Part shown: positions 28,369 to 36,578 of the stretch, piece after piece
How positions within the stretch are numbered: position 1 is the stretch's first letter
Layout of the letters: every line of letters starts with the position of its first letter
Assembly (NCBI GenBank): GCA_020845495.1
Contig: JADLFM010000165.1
Coordinates: 62,001-126,000, forward strand
Reading direction: 5' to 3'
Length of the DNA stretch: 64,000 nt
DNA from: Chloroflexota bacterium
GTDB taxonomy: Bacteria > Chloroflexota > UBA6077 > JACCZL01
Translations under genes and position numbers: made by a program
Notes under the pieces: generated by a model
Databases searched by the model: none
Told to the model about the DNA's origin: nothing
Seen by the model: the letters and a program-made list of their open reading frames with translations, nothing else

Positions 28369-29259
28369 TCAGACCAGCAGGCTGCCCTCGGAAACCAGCA
28401 CGACCCCACCGCCGACCGTGACCCGTCGAACCTCGCCGTCCTCGACAGTCAGCGTGACCTCGAGTTGGCTCGGGCGTAGCATCTCGTAGCCCTGTTCCAG
28501 GATCAGCCGACCGGGTTCTGCCAGACCGTGTCGAAGCAGGTAGCTGCCAGCCGGCCCGGCCGCGCTCCCGGTGGCCGGGTCTTCGCGCAGGCTGGCCCCG
28601 AGTGCCAGGCTGAACATCCGAGCGTGCGCCGCTGCTTCCGGCGACTCCGTCTCAGTCGAGAAGAAATACAGCGCCGGGTGCGGATGCCCGGCGAAGAACG
28701 TGGCGAAGCGCTCGGCGTCCGGACGGGCGCGCCGCACGGCGTCGAGCGAGCGCAGGCGAAGGTAGACGAACGGGTTACCGGCTGAGCCGGTCTCGGGCAG
28801 CGTCTCGGCCGCCAGGGCGTCGGCGTCCAGGCCAAGTAGTCCGGCCAGAACGGCGGGCGGCGCGTCGACTGGCTCGAAGGTTGGCACGGGTTGTTCCATC
28901 TCGGCGCGCCCGATCGTGCCGTCGCCCGGGGCGGCCTCTACGCCGAGCGTTCCGATCTGGACCTCGAGGCGCAGCGAGCGCTTCCGGCATGCCCTGGCCA
29001 GAACGAAGCCGGTCCCGACAATGGGGTGACCGGCGAACGGGAGTTCGCGGCCGGGCGTGAAGATCCGCACGCGGGCGTCGGCCGATGGGTCGCTCGGCTG
29101 GACCACGAACGTCGACTCCGAGAAGTTCATCTCGCGGGCGATCGCCTGCATCTCGGCGCCCGACAGGCCGTCAGCCTCCAGGAAGACAGCCAGTTGGTTC
29201 CCGCCGAAGCGGACCCGCGTGAACACGTCGACATGTACCAGGGGGTAGCGCCGGGGCAT
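28369..29259 (-). CDS. PhzF-family isomerase/epimerase
   Basis: A 296-residue protein of the PhzF family, which share the diaminopimelate-epimerase fold with two similar halves. Family motifs are the start YPLVHVDVFTRVRFGGNQLA, the catalytic glutamate region in REMNFSESTFV, FTPGRELPFAGHPIVGTGFV, and DPATGSAAGPAGSYL in the second half. No phenazine genes are nearby, so the substrate is unknown. The ATG at 29259 begins 5 residues before the conserved first strand. A terminator-like hairpin lies between this gene and the SDR upstream of it. Confidence 0.9.
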   Translation of the reverse strand: MPRRYPLVHVDVFTRVRFGGNQLAVFLEADGLSGAEMQAIAREMNFSESTFVVQPSDPSADARVRIFTPGRELPFAGHPIVGTGFVLARACRKRSLRLEVQIGTLGVEAAPGDGTIGRAEMEQPVPTFEPVDAPPAVLAGLLGLDADALAAETLPETGSAGNPFVYLRLRSLDAVRRARPDAERFATFFAGHPHPALYFFSTETESPEAAAHARMFSLALGASLREDPATGSAAGPAGSYLLRHGLAEPGRLILEQGYEMLRPSQLEVTLTVEDGEVRRVTVGGGVVLVSEGSLLV

Positions 29260-29283
29260 CGGCCGGTCACTCCTTGCACGAAT

Positions 29284-29310
29284 GCAGCCCCGCGCCTGAC
29301 GCGGGGCTGC
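29284..29310. terminator. GC-rich hairpin between SDR and PhzF genes
   Basis: A perfect 11-bp stem (GCAGCCCCGCG) with a five-base loop sits between the SDR stop and the PhzF start on the minus strand. It could end the SDR transcript or regulate read-through; no T run follows on the minus strand. Confidence 0.6.
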
Positions 29311-29357
29311 GTCAACGGGGGGTGTCTTTAGGGCAACGCCGTTCGGGCGTGGCTATG

Positions 29358-30185
29358 TCAGGCGCGAGGCTTCTTCAGCCGCGCGGCGACCGACGGCGGC
29401 AGCGGCGTGTCCACCTGCGGCGAGCGCAACTGGGCTAGCATGCCGCCGTCGACGGCGATCACCTGCCCGGTGATGTAGCTCGCATCGTCCGAGACCAGGA
29501 AGAGCACGGCTCCGGCGCAGTCTTCAGGGTAGCCGACCCGCCCGAGCGGCACCGTCTGGCCACGCCGGACCCGCGCCTCGTCGCCCAGGATCTCGAACTC
29601 CTCGGTGTGGATCGCGCCCGGCTCCACGACGTTCACCCGGATGCCGAACGGCGCCAGATCGAGCGCCGTCGTCCGGGTCATCGCCTCCATCCCGCCCTTG
29701 GTGGCGTCGTAGGCGGCCATGTAGCGGTGGGCGCGCGCCGCCGCGAATGAGCTGATGTTGACGATGCTGCCACCCGTGCCCCGATCGACCATGATGTTGG
29801 CGGCTCGGTGAGTGTGGAGGTAGACGCTGGTCAGGTTCGTCCGAATGACGGTTTCCCAATGGTTCAGGTCCATCTCGAGGATATGCATCATCGGGTTGGC
29901 CCAGCCGGCGTTGTTCACCAGGATATCGACCGTTCCCCAGGTCTTGAGGACGGTGTCGAACATCGCCTCGACGTCCGGTTGGCGGCCGGCGTCACCCGGG
30001 ATCGCGAGCACCTTGCCGCCATCGGCCTCGATCTCACGCGCCGTGTTCTGCAACTGGTCGACGCGGCGGGCAGTGATGGCGACCTTTGCGCCTTCCTTCG
30101 CGAACCGCTTCGCGATGCCGGCGCCGATGCCCCGGCTTCCGCCGGTCACAATGGCAACCTTTCCATCCAGGATCATCGTCTTCAC
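29358..30185 (-). CDS. Short-chain dehydrogenase/reductase
   Basis: A 275-residue classical SDR, an NAD(P)-dependent oxidoreductase with a Rossmann fold. It shows the nucleotide-binding TGGSRGIG near residue 15, NNAG near 90, the catalytic serine in VNISSFAA, the YxxxK pair in AAYDATKGGM and the late VEPGAIHTE. ARR after the second strand suggests preference for NADP. The amidase gene upstream ends 22 nt before its start, so they probably form one operon. Two ATGs (30185 and 30176) are possible. Substrate unknown. Confidence 0.92.
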   Translation of the reverse strand: MKTMILDGKVAIVTGGSRGIGAGIAKRFAKEGAKVAITARRVDQLQNTAREIEADGGKVLAIPGDAGRQPDVEAMFDTVLKTWGTVDILVNNAGWANPMMHILEMDLNHWETVIRTNLTSVYLHTHRAANIMVDRGTGGSIVNISSFAAARAHRYMAAYDATKGGMEAMTRTTALDLAPFGIRVNVVEPGAIHTEEFEILGDEARVRRGQTVPLGRVGYPEDCAGAVLFLVSDDASYITGQVIAVDGGMLAQLRSPQVDTPLPPSVAARLKKPRA

Positions 30186-30207
30186 ACTCCACTCCCACCG
30201 GAACGGC

Positions 30208-31614
30208 TCACAGGGCCGGCGTGTGGGTCAACCAGTCTGTGCGTTGTTGGTATGCGTAGGCCACCCGCAGCACTGTCAGTTCGTCGAAGGGCCGTCCGAC
30301 GATTTGAAGCCCGATCGGCAGGCCGCTCGTCGAGAAGCCGCAAGGCACCGAGAGCGCCGGCTGGCCGAGGACGTTGAACAGGCGGGTGAATCCGAGCAAC
30401 TGCTCGCGCGCCCGGCCCCCGCGTGATTCGGCAAACGTCGGCGCGAGGATCGGCGTGCTTGGCGCGAGCAAGAGGTCGACGTGGCTGAACACATCCGCGA
30501 AGCGTCGGACCAGCACTCGGCGGGCCCGCTGCCCCTTCAGATACTGGGTCGCGCTCAGGCGCTCCCCCTGATGCAGCCGCTGCAACACGTCAGGACCGTA
30601 GTCGCCGCGGCGGTCTGTCAGCCACGGTTCGTGGATAGCGGCGGCCTCGGCGTACAGGATCGCGAACGAAGCGCCGATACCGTACTCGACCTCCGGTACC
30701 GAGAGTTCCTCGACGGGGATCCCCAGCCCCTCGATTGCACTGGCGGCCGTCCGTACGGCCTCGGCGACCTCCGGATCAACGTTCTCGCCGAAGTACTCGC
30801 GCAGTAGCCCGACCCGAAGCCCGCGGACTCGCCCGTCGAGCGCGGTAGTGTAGTCGGGGACGACGCGATCGCAGGAGGACGGGTCTGCCAGATCGTGCCC
30901 GACGATGGCGTTCAGCACCAGCGCGGCGTCCTCTACCGTCCGGGTGAGCGGCCCACAATGGTCGAGCGACCAGGAGAGCGGCAGCACCCCGGCCCGGCTG
31001 ACGAGCCCGTACGTCGGCTTGATGCCGACGACGCCGCAGAGCGCGGCCGGCAGGCGGATCGAGCCGCCCGTATCGCTCCCCATCGATGCGTAGGACATGC
31101 CCGCCGCGACTGCCGCCGCCGAGCCGCCACTCGAGCCGCCGGTGATCCGCTCCGAGTTCCACGGGTTGCGCGACGGGCCGTGGTGCGGGTTCTCGTTCGT
31201 GGCGCCGAACGCGAACTCGTGCAAGTTGTTCTTCCCAACCACGATCGCCCCGACGCGCTTCAGTCGCTGCGTGACCGTCGAATCGGCGGTTGGCACCCAA
31301 TCCTTCAGGATCTTCGAGCCGCCGGTCGTCGGGACGCCAGCCGTCTGGTACAGATCTTTCAGGCTGACCGGTACGCCGTGGAGCGGGCCGAGGTAGCGGC
31401 CTTCCAGAATTGCCTGCTCTGCCTGCCGCGCGTCCGCGAGCGCACGATCGGCCATGACGGTGATGAAGGCGTTCAGCAGGCCATCGAGCGCGTCGATACG
31501 CTCGAGAGTGGCTCGCGTCACCTCGACCGGCGATACCTCGCGGCTGGCGATCGCCTTCGCGAGCTCGCGGATGGTCAGGTAGTGCAGGTCGGCGCTCGGT
31601 CGCTCGTTCGGCAT
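30208..31614 (-). CDS. Amidase-signature family hydrolase (AtzE/GatA-like)
   Basis: A 468-residue amidase-signature enzyme. The Ser-cisSer-Lys triad is visible: Lys in GVPVSLKDLYQTAGV, the cis-Ser in SDTGGSIRLPAALCG and the nucleophile region ERITGGSSGGSAAAVAAG. The core sequence resembles GatA and the AtzE/biuret-hydrolase branch. The ATG at 31614 is set by GGAGG 9 nt upstream, which immediately follows the stop of the tiny upstream gene. A complete GatCAB set is not present (no gatB), and the small partner is AtzG-like, so a catabolic amidase is more likely than a tRNA amidotransferase. Confidence 0.9.
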   Translation of the reverse strand: MPNERPSADLHYLTIRELAKAIASREVSPVEVTRATLERIDALDGLLNAFITVMADRALADARQAEQAILEGRYLGPLHGVPVSLKDLYQTAGVPTTGGSKILKDWVPTADSTVTQRLKRVGAIVVGKNNLHEFAFGATNENPHHGPSRNPWNSERITGGSSGGSAAAVAAGMSYASMGSDTGGSIRLPAALCGVVGIKPTYGLVSRAGVLPLSWSLDHCGPLTRTVEDAALVLNAIVGHDLADPSSCDRVVPDYTTALDGRVRGLRVGLLREYFGENVDPEVAEAVRTAASAIEGLGIPVEELSVPEVEYGIGASFAILYAEAAAIHEPWLTDRRGDYGPDVLQRLHQGERLSATQYLKGQRARRVLVRRFADVFSHVDLLLAPSTPILAPTFAESRGGRAREQLLGFTRLFNVLGQPALSVPCGFSTSGLPIGLQIVGRPFDELTVLRVAYAYQQRTDWLTHTPAL

Positions 31615-31628
31615 CCGATCCGGCCTCC

Positions 31629-31817
31629 TCACCACTGGAATACCGACGCCGGCTCAACTCCGGCGAGGTCGAGGTCGTCGAGATGTGCGATGCTCGCGGC
31701 GATGACCGCGAAGCCCCGCCCCTGCTCCGCTGCCTGCTCCGCCGCACTCGCCGCGTCGCCGCCCCCGCCGGGCGCTTCGGCCGCCGTGGGATCGGGGCCG
31801 GACCTTGCCTGCTCCAT
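31629..31817 (-). CDS. AtzG/GatC-like small amidase subunit
   Basis: A 62-residue protein ending 14 nt before the amidase start. The N-terminal half is Ala/Gly-rich. The C-terminal half (FAVIAASIAHLDDLDLAGVE, then PASVFQW) fits the GatC/AtzG pattern, in which a short helix is followed by a D-L-x-G-V-E-P segment that wraps the amidase. GatC is normally about 95 residues; AtzG is about 68, close to this length. The ATG at 31817 has GGAGGAG about 5 nt upstream, and a GTG two codons earlier is less likely. Stop codon and the amidase ribosome-binding site are adjacent, implying coupled translation. Confidence 0.7.
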   Translation of the reverse strand: MEQARSGPDPTAAEAPGGGGDAASAAEQAAEQGRGFAVIAASIAHLDDLDLAGVEPASVFQW

Positions 31818-32202
31818 CGCCACTCCTCCGCGTCGTCGCGCGCATGACGCTCCAGACGTCGACTATAGCGCGGCTGGAGGGCGACTCGGTAGGCGCGGCG
31901 TGTCATCTTCCCGACAGATGTAGCGGAAATGGACCGTAGCAGCGGCTGTCGATGGTACCCTTGAGGGCGGTCTCGACGGCAGCGCCGTCGAGAAAGTCAC
32001 GGGGAGTCGTGAACGCCGTTGTCGGTACCGCAAGCGGGGCGCTCGACGATCGAGCCAGACTGTCGATGATGGGGCCGCGCAGGCGGTCCTAGCGCAGCAG
32101 TGGCCCCGCCCCAGTGGGCGCCCATGCAGGACGTGAGCGTGGCGGAGAGACCTGGTCGCCGCGCGGCGGCCGGATAAGCATCCACCAGCGGGGGGACTCA
32201 CC
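31818..32202. other. Divergent intergenic region with a hairpin
   Basis: About 385 bases between the amidase operon and the secreted HExxH protein gene, which diverge. A perfect stem-loop (arms CTCGACGGC, loop AGC) lies at 31972-31992. No credible open frame. Promoters for both directions should be here but were not resolved. Confidence 0.55.
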
Positions 32203-33360
32203 ATGAGCTCGATCGCGCGGATCCTCGGGGCGATGCTCGCCGTCGCCCTCGTCGTTATGCAGCCGGCGGCACCCGTCGCGGCGCAGGCGGCGCCCTACTG
32301 CGCGGCTGGCCAGGCGCCGGCCTTCGTCAACGGCTTTGCCGACCTCAAGGATCAACTCGGCCCGATCATGGGAGAGCCGGTCGAGTGCGAGCACACCAAC
32401 GGCGCGAACGGCGACGTCCTCCAGCAGACGACGACCGGCCTCGCGTTCTGGCGGAAGTCCTCGAACACACCGACCTTTACCGACGGCTTTCACCACTGGG
32501 CGCTGACGTCGCGCGGCCTTGTCGCCTGGGATGGCGAAGCCATCGAGCCGCCCGCTACCGCCAACGTGGTCACGCCGGGCGGTACTGGCCGGGGGGCAGG
32601 CGCCGGGCAGATCGCGACCGGCTCGGGCAACACGATTGGCAGCGGTCGAGGTCGCGCGGGTGTGGTGTCGCCGCCATCGGCTTCGGCCAGCCGCCGGACG
32701 ACTCCGACGACGTATATCTATCGCACCATCGATCGGCCGCCGCCGGACAACGAGTGGCCTTGTCTGCGGTCCAACCCGTCCTGCGGCCGTGAGAACTGGT
32801 GGCAGGAATGGAATGAATCCCAGGATAGCCAGCCCATGCAGTTCCGCTACATCGGGCCGGGACTGGTTGCCGAGGGGCGCTTCGCCGAGGCGATCGGACT
32901 GATCTGGCAGTGGCCGGAGGGCCGTGAGCTGCTCCAGAGCGCGGCCGACTACGGCGTGGCAATCGTCAACTCGCCGGAGATCTCGCGGCGCGCCTTCGCG
33001 GCGTACCGCCCATCCGCGCGCACGCTCTACGTCAACCCGTACTTCACCGAGGTCTCGACCTGGCTGCTCGCGGACGTGCTCGCGCACGAGCTTCGGCACG
33101 CGTCCGACGACCGTACGGGCACCCGGATGGGCAACACCTACGGAGATTGCATCGCGCGGGAGCAAGCGGCCTTCCAGACCGAAGCGCGGTTCGTCCGCTG
33201 GCTCGTGGATCGGCAAGGCGAGTTCCCCTCGCCGGACGAAGTCTCGAAAGTGCTGTCCCAAGAAGACTTCGCCCTCTACATGGACATCTCCAAGACGATC
33301 AGCTCCGAGAACCTGGACGCGCAGGTCGAAGCCGCCTACCGACAGACCTGCTCGCGTTGA
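32203..33360 (+). CDS. Secreted HExxH putative metallopeptidase with N-terminal FADLK module
   Basis: A 385-residue exported protein. Residues 1-29 are a Sec signal peptide (AMLAVALVVMQPAAPVAAQA). Residues about 35-115 form a module (FADLKDQLGPIMGEPVECEH, then GDVLQQTTTGLAFWRKSSNT and FHHWAL) that I recall in many secreted Chloroflexota proteins. A Gly/Ser/Pro linker follows. The C-terminal domain contains LADVLAHELRHASDD, an HExxH-type zinc site, near residue 295, with a later Glu-rich helix EQAAFQTEARFVRW that could give the third ligand. Two Cys pairs suggest disulfides. Peptidase activity is inferred from the motif alone. ATG at 32203 has GGGGG upstream. Confidence 0.7.
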   Translation: MSSIARILGAMLAVALVVMQPAAPVAAQAAPYCAAGQAPAFVNGFADLKDQLGPIMGEPVECEHTNGANGDVLQQTTTGLAFWRKSSNTPTFTDGFHHWALTSRGLVAWDGEAIEPPATANVVTPGGTGRGAGAGQIATGSGNTIGSGRGRAGVVSPPSASASRRTTPTTYIYRTIDRPPPDNEWPCLRSNPSCGRENWWQEWNESQDSQPMQFRYIGPGLVAEGRFAEAIGLIWQWPEGRELLQSAADYGVAIVNSPEISRRAFAAYRPSARTLYVNPYFTEVSTWLLADVLAHELRHASDDRTGTRMGNTYGDCIAREQAAFQTEARFVRWLVDRQGEFPSPDEVSKVLSQEDFALYMDISKTISSENLDAQVEAAYRQTCSR

Positions 33361-33666
33361 GGCCGGCGCGGCAGGAGCGGCTGTGCTCCGTTGGCCTCGC
33401 CTTGTAGGGTAGTGCTGCGCCGCGGCGGCATTACTGGCACACTGGAGCGCGACGTGCCGGCAGATGCCTGCATGCAGCGCTCCGAGCGGGCAAACACCCG
33501 GGTGTTTGCGTCAGGACATGATCTGCGCGTTGCCCATCAATCTTGGGCCACGGTAGAATCGAACGGACGAGCGCTATCGAGGCGGACCTACGGAGTCCCT
33601 GGAGCGAGCTAGCCGCGTGCCTCATCGTATGTGCCTTCAGAGCGCTCGGCTAGCCTGCGTCCCGAG
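33361..33666. other. Intergenic region containing a perfect palindrome
   Basis: About 300 bases between the secreted protein gene and the VTT-domain gene. It contains the perfect 20-bp palindrome at 33490-33509 and no supported gene. Confidence 0.6.
33490..33509. promoter_or_regulatory. Perfect 20-bp palindrome, candidate operator
   Basis: The sequence GCAAACACCC is followed at once by its exact reverse complement. It lies 157 bp before the VTT gene start. As DNA it could bind a dimeric regulator; as RNA it could fold with a four-base loop, but no T run follows, so a terminator is less likely. Confidence 0.5.
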
Positions 33667-34332
33667 ATGACGGCCCCGTCTTCACTGACATCCGTGTCCG
33701 ATTTTTCGACACCGCCTCCGGTCGCCAGTACCGAGTCGCCGCCTGAGCGGCGGTCGATCTGGAAGGTCATCCTGACGCTCGGCGCCCTTGGGGCGATGAG
33801 CGGCCTCTTCCTGTTCTTCCCCATCGACTGGGAGAAGGTGGGCGCCTGGGGCTACGTCGGGGTGTTCGCCGTCACGTTCGTCGCGACGGCAAGCTTCATC
33901 CTGCCGATCCCGTACTTGCTGATCGTCGCGCGGGCCGGGATGTACCTGGACCCGGTGATGCTGACGCTCGTGGCTGGCGTGGCCGGCGCTCTCGGTGAGC
34001 TCACGGGCTACGCCGTCGGCGTGAGCGGGCGCGACCTGATCGCGCGGGGCAAGTGGTACGACAAGGCGAATCACTGGATGGTCACGTACGGCTTCTGGTG
34101 CGTGTCCTTCTTCGCCTTCATCCCGAACCCGTTCTTCGACGCGATCGGCTTCGCGGCGGGCGTGCTCCGGTACCCGCTCTGGCGGTTCTTTCTGGCGTGC
34201 CTGCTCGGCAAGGCGCTCAAGTTCTGGTTCGCCGCCGAATCACACCTTGTGGTGGATGCCGGCTGTACGGTGTTCCCGATCGCCTGCCAGGCGATCCGCT
34301 CGTTCGCCTTCCCGCACCTCTTCGGCCACTAG
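33667..34332 (+). CDS. VTT/DedA-superfamily membrane protein
   Basis: A 221-residue inner-membrane protein related to VTT (SNARE-associated/DedA/TMEM41) proteins, several of which move lipids across membranes. About 30 hydrophilic residues precede the first helix (VILTLGALGAMSGLFLFFPI). Key family blocks are the re-entrant-like TASFILPIPYLLIVARAGMY, GVAGALGELTGYAVG and the second half FAFIPNPFFDAIGFAAGVLR, in which Pro-Asn-Pro and Phe-Asp replace the commoner F.R..P motif. The C-terminus is hydrophobic. ATG at 33667 chosen; a GTG at 33631 would add 12 residues. Confidence 0.8.
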   Translation: MTAPSSLTSVSDFSTPPPVASTESPPERRSIWKVILTLGALGAMSGLFLFFPIDWEKVGAWGYVGVFAVTFVATASFILPIPYLLIVARAGMYLDPVMLTLVAGVAGALGELTGYAVGVSGRDLIARGKWYDKANHWMVTYGFWCVSFFAFIPNPFFDAIGFAAGVLRYPLWRFFLACLLGKALKFWFAAESHLVVDAGCTVFPIACQAIRSFAFPHLFGH

Positions 34333-34531
34333 CCGCCGCTCCCCACACTGATCTCTCTCCTCCTCTGAGAATGGACTGGAGTGAGGGCGTTTCTCGAAGC
34401 GGATGGAGGTTACAGGCGATCCCTCACCCGTGCTGCATGCGGCTTCGCCCCGCGAAGCGGTGGAGACGGCCGCACCCGAAGCGACCCCTGGACCGTTGTA
34501 TCGGGCGATGCCGAAACGGTCGGAGGGGTGT

Positions 34532-36400
34532 GTGCAGGGTATAAGAGCGCTCGTTGGGCTGGTCGTGGCGCTGGTAGGGTTGATGGCGGGCGCTGTTGCC
34601 CCGAGCGGTAGTTCCCTCGCTGGCGCGTGGCCGGCATACGCCCGGACTGACGTTCAGGCGGGCGCCTCGGCCGCCAGCACAGTTCAGTCGCCCCCCACCG
34701 CCCCGGCCACGCTATCCGCAGCCGCACCTGCGCCGTCGACCCAGACGCCGGCCCCCCAGGCAAAGGTGGGCGATGGCCTCGCGCTCGGTGTCATCGTCGA
34801 CACTACCAATCCGACGAGTATGCGGCTGGCCCGTGAGGCGGGTTTCAGCTACGCCAAAATGGTCCTCCACTGGCGCAACGTCGAGCCGAAGCGCGGTCGG
34901 TACGCCTGGCTCGACACAACCGAGAACGACCTCGACAATCTCATAAAGGCCGCCCGCGCCGAGAACATGCGGCTCGTGATCCGGGTCGACAGCGTGCCCG
35001 ACTGGGCCGGTGGCTCCCCGTCGAAGGTGAATCTGGACGCCGTTGAGGCGTTCTACGTGGCGATGGCCGCGCACGCCAGGGGGGCCGTTGCCGCCTACGA
35101 GGTTCTCAACGAACCGAACCTGCCCTTCGAGTGGGGCGGCGCCCCAAGCCCGAGCGGCTACGCCGCATTCATGAAGGCCGCGTATCGGGGTGTCAAAAAG
35201 AGCGACCCGAACGCGCTCGTGCTCGGCGGAGGGCTTTCGCCGGCCACCGGCGGGGCTGGCGGCACCATCGATGACCTTGACTTCCTGCGTGGCATGTACG
35301 CCGCCGGGGTGCGTGGCTCGATGGACGCCTTCACGATCCATAACTATGGCGGCAACACCGAGCCAGAGCGCGACCCTGGCTCGTGTGGCATCTGTTTCCG
35401 TCGTGCCGAACTGTACCGACAGGTGATGGTGGAGCAGGGCGACGGCGCCACGCCGATCTGGGCCTCTGAGTACGGCTGGCTGATGGACCCCGGCCGCAAT
35501 ATGGGTCAGTACGACTGGATGAAAGTCTCCGCCGACCAGCAGGCCGACTACCTGGTTCGCTCGTTTCGCTACGCCCGTGCCAACTGGCCCTGGATGAGCG
35601 GCCTGCTCGTCTCGAATCTAGACGCCAGTACGTCGCCGTACCACACCGGACCCCAGGATGGGATGCCCTGGTTCGCGATCTTGAACAAAGACCACTCGCC
35701 GCGGCCGGCCTGGCGAGCCATCAAGGCGTGGCGGGAGCAGGATCTCGCACAGGCCGCCGCCCAGCGCGCGGCCGCCCCGCCGAGCGTGGGGGCCGCCGCC
35801 GTCACCACGGCCGGGGCCCCTACCTCGACCGGAACCCCTACCTCGACGGGCGATGTTGCGCCCGTCGCGACACCTGGACCGGCTAACCCTGCCGCGGCAA
35901 CGGTACCCCAGTCCTCTGATGGCTCCCAAGCGGCTGCCGTTCCAGCCCCAGCGAACGCCTCTGCCGCCGATGTGGAGACCGCCGCTTCCCCGACTGATGC
36001 GCCAGCGGCTGGCAGTGTTTCGCCGCCCGCCGACGAGGCTAACGAGGGCAGTGGGGCGGTAGCCGCCATCGCTCCCCCGTTCGAGACGGCGGCAGCGGCG
36101 CAGGCCGCTGCGGCTCCCGAGCGTCGTACCACTACCCCTTCTCCGGCCGCGACAGACACCGCTGCGTCTGTATCCGACACTCCTGCACCCCGCGTGCGGG
36201 TGACGCGGACGGATGGGGCCGGCGTGAACCTGCGTGCCCGCCCGAGTGCGAGTAGTACGGCGCTGATGCTGCTGCCGGAGGGGGCGCCCCTCGATGTCGT
36301 CGGCGCGGACGTGCAGGCCGAAGGCCGGACCTGGCGCAACGTCCGCACGTCTACTGGGCGGACTGGCTGGGTCGCCGCCCAGTACCTGAGCGCGTCCTGA
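34532..36400 (+). CDS. Secreted glycoside hydrolase (clan A, GH39/GH5-like) with C-terminal SH3b domain
   Basis: A 622-residue exported protein. The GTG start at 34532 has GGAGG 5 nt upstream and gives a clean signal peptide (IRALVGLVVALVGLMAGAVA); an ATG at 34508 is an alternative. After an Ala/Pro/Thr linker, residues about 80-400 form a TIM barrel with WRNVEPKRGRYAWLDTTEND, the acid/base glutamate in AAYEVLNEPNLPFEWG and the nucleophile glutamate in TPIWASEYGWLMD. A second Ala/Pro/Thr linker of about 150 residues leads to a bacterial SH3 domain (VNLRARPSASSTALMLLPEG and GWVAAQYLSAS) that may bind the cell surface. The polysaccharide target is unknown. Confidence 0.85.
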   Translation: MQGIRALVGLVVALVGLMAGAVAPSGSSLAGAWPAYARTDVQAGASAASTVQSPPTAPATLSAAAPAPSTQTPAPQAKVGDGLALGVIVDTTNPTSMRLAREAGFSYAKMVLHWRNVEPKRGRYAWLDTTENDLDNLIKAARAENMRLVIRVDSVPDWAGGSPSKVNLDAVEAFYVAMAAHARGAVAAYEVLNEPNLPFEWGGAPSPSGYAAFMKAAYRGVKKSDPNALVLGGGLSPATGGAGGTIDDLDFLRGMYAAGVRGSMDAFTIHNYGGNTEPERDPGSCGICFRRAELYRQVMVEQGDGATPIWASEYGWLMDPGRNMGQYDWMKVSADQQADYLVRSFRYARANWPWMSGLLVSNLDASTSPYHTGPQDGMPWFAILNKDHSPRPAWRAIKAWREQDLAQAAAQRAAAPPSVGAAAVTTAGAPTSTGTPTSTGDVAPVATPGPANPAAATVPQSSDGSQAAAVPAPANASAADVETAASPTDAPAAGSVSPPADEANEGSGAVAAIAPPFETAAAAQAAAAPERRTTTPSPAATDTAASVSDTPAPRVRVTRTDGAGVNLRARPSASSTALMLLPEGAPLDVVGADVQAEGRTWRNVRTSTGRTGWVAAQYLSAS

Positions 36401-36578
36401 CGCTAGCGGCGGGCAACTCCGGGCCAAACTCGCGCCTCGGACGGCCCTCCTGGTAGCCTTTTCCCGAATGCCCGGCTCCCACGCGTGATGCCGACAGTCT
36501 CCAGTCGCTCGCCGCAAGCCGGCTTCGCCCCTTCCCCGCGCGCCTGACGTCGCCGGGGCAGTTTGCAGGAGGATGACG

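Noticed and set aside
30208..31817. gatCA of the tRNA amidotransferase
   Set aside because: There is no gatB, and the small subunit is shorter than GatC and closer to AtzG.
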